6,315 bases of DNA from Pseudomonadota bacterium. Its GTDB lineage: Bacteria > Desulfobacterota > Syntrophia > Syntrophales > JADFWA01. Position 1 is the stretch's first letter, and the number at the start of each line of letters is the position of its first letter. The stretch is from contig JAUVKS010000118.1 in NCBI GenBank assembly GCA_030596145.1, positions 1-6,315 on the forward strand. The letters run 5' to 3'. A program made the position numbers and the translations under genes. Of the stretch, positions 1-6,100 are shown piece by piece. Under the pieces are notes generated by a model. The model had not been told where the DNA came from, ran no database searches, and saw only the letters and a list, made by a program, of their open reading frames with translations.

Positions 1-28
1 GGATCAAGGTCCGGCATATGGTTTGCCC

Positions 29-53
29 AAGCCACCCTTGAAGGGCGGGGCTT
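29..53 (-). terminator. GC-rich hairpin downstream of the DUF294 gene, possible transcription end
   Basis: AAGCC at 29-33 pairs with GGCTT at 49-53, and ACCCTT with AAGGGC-type sequence inside forms a CCCTT/AAGGG stem around a tiny loop. On the minus strand it is followed by GGGCAAAC, without a T run, so intrinsic termination would be weak. Without the MITE-like element it would begin directly at the DUF294 stop codon (TAAGCC), which fits an original operon end. Confidence 0.3.
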
Positions 54-57
54 ACCG
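51..57. repeat. Left target-site duplication CTTACCG
   Basis: Exact copy of 198-204, directly outside the left terminal inverted repeat of the MITE-like element. On the minus strand it reads CGGTAAG, containing an in-frame-looking copy of the DUF294 stop codon context. Confidence 0.6.
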
Positions 58-197
58 AAACCTTTGCAAAACGCCCCCTTTTGCCCGATTACTGCGTTAA
101 GCTCAAATTTCCATCCTCGAAATATACAATATATTCCTCCGGTTGAAATTATCGCCTTCCTTGTACTCGAACAAAATTGAACATTTTGCCAAGGTTT
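58..197. mobile_element. MITE-like miniature inverted-repeat element (140 bp, non-coding)
   Basis: The ends are inverted repeats: AAACCTTTGCAAAA at 58-71 and TTTTGCCAAGGTTT at 184-197, matching at 13 of 14 positions. Immediately outside each end stands the same 7-mer CTTACCG (51-57 and 198-204), as expected of a target-site duplication. No open frame of note lies inside, so it would need a transposase supplied elsewhere. The interior is full of short hairpins. The element abuts the stop codon of the DUF294 gene. I have an unverified memory of similar intergenic sequences (minus-strand AATTTCAACCGGAGGAATAT core) scattered in Desulfobacterota genomes. An alternative is a structured 3' untranslated region with chance repeats, but IR plus adjoining exact direct repeat makes that less likely. 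Confidence 0.65.
66..188 (-). other. Cluster of hairpins inside the MITE-like element
   Basis: Local inverted repeats seen directly: GCAAAA/TTTTGC at 66-71 and 79-84; AATTTC/GAAATT at 106-111 and 145-150, enclosing AATATA/TATATT at 121-126 and 130-135 with a CAA loop; and CAAAAT/ATTTTG at 172-177 and 183-188. The terminal hairpins use the same bases as the terminal inverted repeats, so the transcript could form either one long stem or several small ones. As 3' untranslated RNA of the DUF294 gene it could affect transcript stability; that is inference. Confidence 0.5.
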
Positions 198-204
198 CTT
201 ACCG
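198..204. repeat. Right target-site duplication CTTACCG, containing the DUF294 stop codon
   Basis: Exact copy of 51-57, directly outside the right terminal inverted repeat. On the minus strand CGG TAA G gives the last codon (Arg632) and the TAA stop of the DUF294 gene, so duplication of the target preserved the protein end. Confidence 0.6.
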
Positions 205-2097
205 TGCCACCCCTATAAAATCAAAGCTCATTTTTGACTGAAACTTTTCTATTCTCTTGAATATTTCTATCAACATTGTCTGTTCTATACGTGAGAGTTT
301 CTTCGGATTTATATAATTATCAGGTTCTCTATTTTCATCAATAACGGCTGTAACCTGCCGTACGAATCTTAACTGCATCAAAAAACTGTAACCCTGTTCA
401 AGTTCATTATAATCCTCCCAGGACAGGACTTTTTTCAAGAAAAGCTGGTTTAGCCTTTCCAGGGTATTTGTTTCTTCAATCCTGTTATTCAGCGCATATA
501 CCCTTGCAAAATTGACAATACTCAGCATGGAACTCTTTATGTCAAAAGTATCACGGTGTTCACCCTTCGACTCGACTAAAAGATTCCGGAAAAAGCCCAG
601 TGGCGGTCTTGGATACAATGAGTTTTCCGTAAGGTAACGGAAGAAGTTTGGACGTGCGGCAAAGCAGGCAAAAAGATGCTTGCGCAGATCATCTATAATG
701 GCCATATCTCCATAGCCACCGCGAAAATCGAAGAAAATACTTGATTGCATCAAAGCCTCGGGTTCTACAGTATCAATCCATATTGAAAAATATTCCTTCC
801 AGACAGATAAGGGTTGGCACCATTTGGGATTTTTAGCCATGACATCACCGTTACAAAAGGTATATCCTGCCTGATCAAGCCAGGTGCAAACTTTTTCCCC
901 GAACTTTAAAAAATAGTCGTTAACATTATCTTCTGATTTTCCTGATACATCTTCAAATATTACTGCATTGTCCTGATCTGTTTTCAGGGTCTGCTCTCTT
1001 CTTCCTTCACTTCCCAGGATCATGAACACAAACCTGACTGGTGGTGGCCCCAATTCATCAATGGCAAATCCGATCAGTTTATTTAGAATGGTATCTGAGA
1101 TTGTTGATATAAGCCTTGCTACATTATTGGCTTTGGCACCAATACTGATCAGGTTTTTGGTCAATTCAGGCAACTGGTTGTGCTTGTCTGTAATTTCCTC
1201 AATGCTGGTTGCAGTATTAATCTCGCGAACAAAGAAGAACGGTGACTGCACTTGAACCGTAATCAGATCCCGATTGGTTACCACTCCTATAACCTTTTCA
1301 TCGGCATCTGTGACCGCAAGGTGTTTTATGTTTTTCTGCATCATCGCCAAAAGTACCTCAAAAACTGGGGCGCGGGCCGAGATTGTGCTTAGAGGAAAAG
1401 ACATTATTTCAGAAACAGGCTTTTTTATATTGTGACCTTCTCCAATAACCTTCTTTCTCAGATCATTATCGGTAACTATGCCCACAAAATCTCCATCGGG
1501 CTTTTTTACAAGAATGGAACTGCATCTGTGCCGGCTCATCACCGTGGCTGCTTCCTGGATTGACATGTTTACATCACAGGAAACCAGATCCCCGGCAAAG
1601 ATGCTTTCAACAGACCGGTTGAAGAATTGGGGAACCTCCTCTTTCGGCTGCATGATCTTTGCAATTATCGCGACGTAGGACTTATCCAGCATCCGTTTGC
1701 CGAAAGTATCGGTAAAATAATCGGAGAACACCTCGTATCGTGAGCAGATATCTAAGAACCTTTGTTTTGGTAAAATATATAAGTCTGAATTTTCCTTTAT
1801 CCTCAACGTGCGTACAGCGATTCCATCGTGTAAAAGTATGGAAACTCCGCCAAAGACATCTCCTTCACTCAATAATTCGCGCAGTATCTCTTTATCGTCT
1901 TCTTTGTAATACCGTTCCGCGGCACCCTTTTGTAGTATATAAAAATGTTCAATCCTTGACTGGCCCTGAACAAACAAAACTGTATCCTTCAGATGGTGCA
2001 CTGTAGAGAGTTCAGAGCACACCTTTTCGAGTTCCTCTTCAGGTAGAAAGGAAAATGGGGGCAAATTTGACAAAAATTGGAACGCCTGGCTGTCCAT
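199..2097 (-). CDS. cNMP-binding-like / twin CBS / DUF294 nucleotidyltransferase-like protein
   Basis: A 632-residue soluble signalling protein. Domains in order: cyclic-nucleotide-binding-like fold about 10-130; two CBS modules about 167-220 and 229-285, each with the TxxD nucleotide-contact motif (GIVTDNDLR 206-214, GVVTNRDL 271-278); DUF294 nucleotidyltransferase-like core about 295-430 with GSEGRREQ (362-369) and the metal-binding type DQDN (D374, D376); helical DUF294 C-terminal domain about 450-625. This is the usual full-length layout of the family, related in fold to the GlnD uridylyltransferase head. CBS pairs commonly bind adenine nucleotides. The substrate of the transferase domain is unknown. 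The cNMP pocket lacks the usual Glu and Arg of the phosphate-binding cassette (FGG at 82-84, GIAV at 92-95), so cAMP binding is doubtful. Start: ATG at 2097 follows AAGGAGG by six bases; the longer frame to 2247 overlaps the upstream gene and adds basic, non-family sequence. It lies 61 bp after the receiver gene, probably cotranscribed. Its stop codon sits inside a target-site duplication of a MITE-like element. Confidence 0.93.
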   Translation of the reverse strand: MDSQAFQFLSNLPPFSFLPEEELEKVCSELSTVHHLKDTVLFVQGQSRIEHFYILQKGAAERYYKEDDKEILRELLSEGDVFGGVSILLHDGIAVRTLRIKENSDLYILPKQRFLDICSRYEVFSDYFTDTFGKRMLDKSYVAIIAKIMQPKEEVPQFFNRSVESIFAGDLVSCDVNMSIQEAATVMSRHRCSSILVKKPDGDFVGIVTDNDLRKKVIGEGHNIKKPVSEIMSFPLSTISARAPVFEVLLAMMQKNIKHLAVTDADEKVIGVVTNRDLITVQVQSPFFFVREINTATSIEEITDKHNQLPELTKNLISIGAKANNVARLISTISDTILNKLIGFAIDELGPPPVRFVFMILGSEGRREQTLKTDQDNAVIFEDVSGKSEDNVNDYFLKFGEKVCTWLDQAGYTFCNGDVMAKNPKWCQPLSVWKEYFSIWIDTVEPEALMQSSIFFDFRGGYGDMAIIDDLRKHLFACFAARPNFFRYLTENSLYPRPPLGFFRNLLVESKGEHRDTFDIKSSMLSIVNFARVYALNNRIEETNTLERLNQLFLKKVLSWEDYNELEQGYSFLMQLRFVRQVTAVIDENREPDNYINPKKLSRIEQTMLIEIFKRIEKFQSKMSFDFIGVAR

Positions 2098-2103
2098 ATT
2101 GGT

Positions 2104-2110
2104 CCTCCTT
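2104..2110 (-). promoter_or_regulatory. Strong ribosome binding site of the DUF294 gene
   Basis: Minus-strand AAGGAGG stands six bases before the ATG at 2097. It settles the start in favour of MDSQAF over an upstream in-frame Met at 2247 that lies within the preceding gene. Confidence 0.85.
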
Positions 2111-2158
2111 ACTGATTGTTCGTTATATCGTCTTAAGCTTTTACTTTGGATTCCTTTA

Positions 2159-2965
2159 CTATTTCGCTTCCTCCTGATCCACATGTGAAAAGTCCTTGAG
2201 GTTAGCCACCATCTTTTTGGCACTTTCTGTTCCTTCCATGGATTCATCTATCAGCGAGCCGAAATCCTTCCAAAGGCAGTCAAGGTCAATCTCTTGCTTT
2301 ACTTTTTTTATCTTTTTGAGCGCTTCAGGCGAAAGAAATTTTTCTGTTTCCTCGTATACCTTCAGCAAGCTTTCCATATCTTTTCGGTATTTATTCAGCA
2401 ATTTCAGATTACTGTTGACAAGATCTGTCCAATTGTTGATCTCATCGGCTACACCGACCGCCAACTGACCTGTAGATGCCATCTTTTCAGACTGTAATAT
2501 TTGTGTCTGTGTCTTTTTTAATTCTGCAAGCGCCTGTTCAAGTTTCAGTGTCTGTTTTTCAAGAAATCTCTTCTGCCGATCGAGGTCAAGAAAGATTTTG
2601 ACTTTACTTTTCAGTATATCGGGATTTAAAGGTTTGGACATATAATCTACTGCTCCGCTTTGATAGCCTTTAAAAACATATCTATCTTCTTTACTTAAGG
2701 CAGTTATGAAGATTATCGGAACCTGTTTGGATCTTTCAATCCCCCTTATAAGTTCGGCTGTTTCAAAGCCATCCATCTCCGGCATTTGAACGTCAAGAAG
2801 GATAAGAGCGAAATCATATTCCAGGACCAGCCCCAGGGCCTCATTACCGGATGTCGCCTTGACGATGTTCAGATCGGGCCCGTCAAGTATCGCTTCCAGG
2901 GCAATCAGGTTCTCCGGCCTGTCATCTACAAGAAGGATGTCCAGTTTTTCTGTTTTTTCCATCAT
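2159..2965 (-). CDS. Response regulator receiver fused to a degenerate, ATPase-less histidine kinase dimerisation domain
   Basis: A 268-residue cytoplasmic protein. Residues 7-125 form a complete receiver: acidic pair D14/D15, phosphoacceptor D58 in LLDVQMPEMDG, T88 and K111. A coiled coil (about 130-160) leads into a HisKA-like helix, QSEKMASTGQLAVGVADEIN. In active relatives the H-box reads roughly GVAHEINNP; here His is Asp174 and Pro is Trp179, so it cannot accept phosphate on His. The usual second helix and the ending LKDFS (256-260) are present, but the protein stops at residue 268, where the ATP-binding domain should follow. It therefore looks like a phosphorylatable receiver on a dimerising scaffold, perhaps a partner of the adjacent hybrid kinase (inference). 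I chose the MM start at 2965 because AGAGGAGAGG precedes it and the receiver begins right after it; an in-frame Met at 3046 would add 27 unfamily-like residues. The second Met (2962) is equally possible. A natural truncation or an early pseudogene are alternatives, but the frame is intact and the helices are conserved. Confidence 0.88.
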   Translation of the reverse strand: MMEKTEKLDILLVDDRPENLIALEAILDGPDLNIVKATSGNEALGLVLEYDFALILLDVQMPEMDGFETAELIRGIERSKQVPIIFITALSKEDRYVFKGYQSGAVDYMSKPLNPDILKSKVKIFLDLDRQKRFLEKQTLKLEQALAELKKTQTQILQSEKMASTGQLAVGVADEINNWTDLVNSNLKLLNKYRKDMESLLKVYEETEKFLSPEALKKIKKVKQEIDLDCLWKDFGSLIDESMEGTESAKKMVANLKDFSHVDQEEAK

Positions 2966-2975
2966 TACAAATCTG

Positions 2976-2985
2976 CCTCTCCTCT
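2976..2985 (-). promoter_or_regulatory. Ribosome binding site of the receiver gene
   Basis: Minus-strand AGAGGAGAGG ends ten bases before the first of two adjacent ATG codons (2965 and 2962). The spacing to the second ATG is 13 bases, so the first is slightly favoured. Confidence 0.65.
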
Positions 2986-2987
2986 TT

Positions 2988-2993
2988 ATTATA
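2988..2993 (-). promoter_or_regulatory. Possible -10 hexamer TATAAT for the receiver gene
   Basis: A perfect TATAAT on the minus strand, 22 bases before the ATG at 2965. No convincing -35 is seen at 15-19 bases (the best are AGGAAC/GGAACG), and the leader would be very short with the ribosome site almost at its 5' end. An activator-dependent promoter is possible given the repeats further upstream, but evidence is thin. Confidence 0.25.
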
Positions 2994-3055
2994 GCCCGAT
3001 GTTGGATTTCGTTCCTCCCGCCAGAGACGGATCTTCGACAACCCAACCTACAACT

Positions 3056-3085
3056 TTAACTTTAGTTCACTTTAGTTCACTTTAG
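3056..3085 (-). repeat. Three tandem 10-bp repeats (CTAAAGTGAA on the minus strand)
   Basis: Two exact units and a third with one change (CTAAAGTTAA) lie head to tail in the gap between the kinase and receiver genes, 62 bp upstream of the TATAAT hexamer. A ten-base period places each unit on the same face of the helix, as in sites for a regulator that binds cooperatively. Replication slippage is the plain alternative. Confidence 0.7.
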
Positions 3086-3116
3086 GCACTTCAAACTTTT
3101 TCGATACAATAATATT

Positions 3117-3131
3117 TGCCCCAATGGGGCA
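3117..3131 (-). terminator. Short hairpin after the hybrid kinase gene, weak terminator candidate
   Basis: TGCCCC and GGGGCA form a six-base-pair stem with a three-base loop, 34 bases past the kinase stop codon (3166-3168). On the minus strand it is followed by AATATTATTG, AT-rich but not a T run. It may end or attenuate transcription before the receiver gene. Confidence 0.35.
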
Positions 3132-3165
3132 TCTTCCTACAAGTGAAATCCTGGAAGAAGCGTAG

Positions 3166-6100
3166 TTACTTATCATATAACCACACCCTTATAAACGAGA
3201 GTAATTTATCTATGTCAACCGGTTTTGCCAGGTAATCACTGGCTCCGGCCAACATACATTTATCTCTGTCGCCCATCATCGCCTTCGCGGTGAGCGCGAT
3301 GATGGGAAGTTTTTTAAATTTTTTCTTTCCTCTGATCTCCTTCATTGCCTCATACCCATCCATCTCCGGCATCATGATATCCATCAGAACAAGGTCGGTA
3401 TCAGGATTGTCTTTGAGTTTGTTCAGTCCTTCTTTTCCATTTTTCCCAGTAATGACCTTCATGCCTTTTTCCTCAAAAATGTTCATAAGCGCGAATACAT
3501 TACGCATATCATCGTCTACCAGGAGTATCTTTTTACCTTTCAGGATCATATCCCTGTCATTTTCCACGGCTGGCAGCCTATAAATCCCTTTTGAAATCGT
3601 ATCCTCTATCTTCCTGAACGCTTCCTCAAGTTTTTCCATGCTGACAGGTTTAACTAAATATCCGATGGCTCCCATTTTCATTGCATCGGATGCCTTGTCG
3701 AACACGGATATAAAATAAACGGGGATATGGCGCGTGTTGGGATCTTCTTTAAGCCTCTCCATAACTTTCCAGCCGTCTATTCCCGGCAGGTCGATATCCA
3801 GAATGATAGCGCTCGGTTTGTAATAGTCCGCAAAATGAAGTCCTGTCTTTCCATCTCCCACAACCAGGCACTTGAATCCTCTTTCATGGACAAGGTCAAA
3901 GAGTATCTTTGCGAATTTGGGGTCGTCCTCAATTGTAAGGACAGACCGGTCACCGGGGGTTATATTCCTTCTGTCATCCCTTATGATCTCCCGTCCGTGG
4001 AGCTTGTATTCTTCGGCAGTCGTCTCCTGTTTTTCCTCTTCTGCCGTTATTTTTGCTTTTAGGAGAGAAATCTTTTCAACTCCCTCGTCCTTTTTATCTG
4101 TTGCAAACTCTTCAGGAAGATAGAGGGTGAAGGTGCTTCCCTTGTCCTCCTCGCTTTGTAATTGCATTTCACCTCGAAGTAGTTTGGAAAGCTCCGTTGA
4201 TATGGAAAGCCCAAGTCCGGTTCCGCCGTATCGCCTGCTTGTGGTTCCATTTTCCTGTTGAAATGCTTCAAATATCGATTTCAGTTTATCCCCGGCAATA
4301 CCCTTTCCTGTGTCGGATACGGCAAGCGCGACGGCCTTTTGAGGGTCAAGACCGCTTGTGGAAAGGTCAATATCGGTTCCCGGCCGGTGGATGCTGAGGG
4401 AAACACCACCTTCTTCGGTAAATTTAAATGCATTGGAAAAAAGATTCTTTATAATCTGTTTCATTCTTTGCCGGTCTGAACTGATAAAATCAGGCAGCCC
4501 GTCACCAAGATTTATATCCAGGCTCAGCCCTTTTTCTTCAGCAAGATGTCTGAAATCTCTCTCGATATCACCTGCAAAATCAATAAGGTAAACATCCTCT
4601 ATGCTGAGTTCCATCTTGCCGGCTTCTATCTTGGAAAGGTCTAATACCTCGTTGATCAGGTTTAGAAGGTCGGCGCCGGCGCTGTTGATAGTCCTGGCGA
4701 ATTCCACCTCCTTTTCCGACAGATTGCCGCTTTTGTTTTCAGCGAGGAGATTGGCGAGGATGAGCAGACTGTTTAAAGGTGTCCTTAGTTCGTGCGACAT
4801 ATTGGCCAGAAATTCCGATTTGTATTTACTGGCCGTTTCAATTTCTCTCATCTGTTCTTCAATAATCAACTGAACCTTTTCCAGTTCGATCTGCCGGGCC
4901 TGCAGCTCCTGGCTTTGAGCCTGTGTTTTTGCCAGCAGATCCTCCATTCTGGAGCGGGATTGGGCGGTATTGAAGCCGATTGCAATATGATCTGTAACAC
5001 TTCTGAGAAAGCTCAGTTGAATATCTGTGAATTCGTCAAATGATCCGAGCTCGATGACCCCTTTTGTCTTTCCCTCGTATAAAAACGGCGTGACCAGGAG
5101 ATTTAGAGAGCCCGCCTTGCCCAGGCCGGAAGAAATCGTCATATAGTCATCCGGGACGTTCTTTATAAGAATTTCTTTTCCTTCCAGCGCTGCCTGCCCT
5201 ATTAACCCTTCACCGAATTTGAACCCATTAGATATATCCTCCCTTTTTGTGTAGGCATAGGCGCCCGTCCGTTTCAGCATATCTTCTTCGTCGGCCAGAT
5301 ATATCGCTCCGACCCTTGCATTCATGTGATCAGCAAGGTAAGTGATTATGTTTTGGGAAAGCGATGGGATATCCTGTTCGCCACGCATCCTGGCGTTCAG
5401 TTCAGTCTGACCGGTCTTCAGCCAGTGCCGGGTTTTTACCTCCATATCGGAGGTTTCCAATGTCTTTAGCATCTTGTTTAAAGAGATGGCCAGGTCATCT
5501 TTATCAGATTCGGGTGCAATCGTTAAAGAATAGTCTTCTCTATTGATGGCATCTTGCAGGGTATCGAATAGTGAACGATACCTTTTTTCACTTTTTCTCA
5601 GTGCCCTCTCCCACTGCTTGCGTTCCGTTATATCTGTAACAATTGACAGTACAAAAGTCTTGCCCCCAAGGATCACGTTTCGAAGTCTCATGATAACCGG
5701 AAATTCTTTGCCGTCTTTCTTTCTGCCGGTAAATTCAAAGTCTACATGCTCTCCCTTGAACGCCGTGTCAATATTCTTCCAAAATTTATCCTTAACAGTG
5801 CCTTCGCTACATAGATCATCTATCTTGAGTGTAAGGGTTTCATCAGAAGAATAGTCGAATATTCTCGTAAATGTCTTGTTTGTATCGAGAATCTTTCTGT
5901 CGGAGTCGATGAGAAACACAGCATCGGGCGTTGAATCGGTCAGTGTCTGAAGTCGGCTTCTGCTCTCATCCAATTCCAGGTTCCTTTCCATCATCTCCAG
6001 ATTTGCCCGCTTCAGCTCGTTCGCGGAGGTATTGATTTGTTCAAGCATCGAATTGAATTTCTTTGCAAAAAAACCTATCTCATCTGTACCCTTCACATCG

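Noticed and set aside
2111..2135. GATATAAC as a promoter for the DUF294 gene
   Set aside because: A single AT-rich hexamer without a -35, in a short gap consistent with cotranscription.
2098..2158. Remnant of the missing HATPase domain after the receiver gene's stop
   Set aside because: Only 61 bp separate the stop from the next start, and no frame there reads like kinase sequence, so there is no simple frameshift to repair.
2098..2247. In-frame extension of the DUF294 protein by 50 residues to a Met at 2247
   Set aside because: It overlaps the receiver gene's 3' end, reads as basic low-family sequence, and a strong AAGGAGG stands right before the ATG at 2097.
2966..3046. In-frame extension of the receiver protein by 27 residues to a Met at 3046
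   Set aside because: The extension is rich in Arg and unlike receiver N-termini, and a ribosome site precedes the MM at 2965.
3056..3085. Repeats as sigma-28 -35 elements (CTAAAG)
   Set aside because: No GCCGATAA-like -10 was found at the needed spacing downstream of any of the three copies.
3132..3157. TCTTCC/GGAAGA inverted repeat just after the kinase stop
   Set aside because: A six-base stem with a long unpaired loop and no T run; likely chance.
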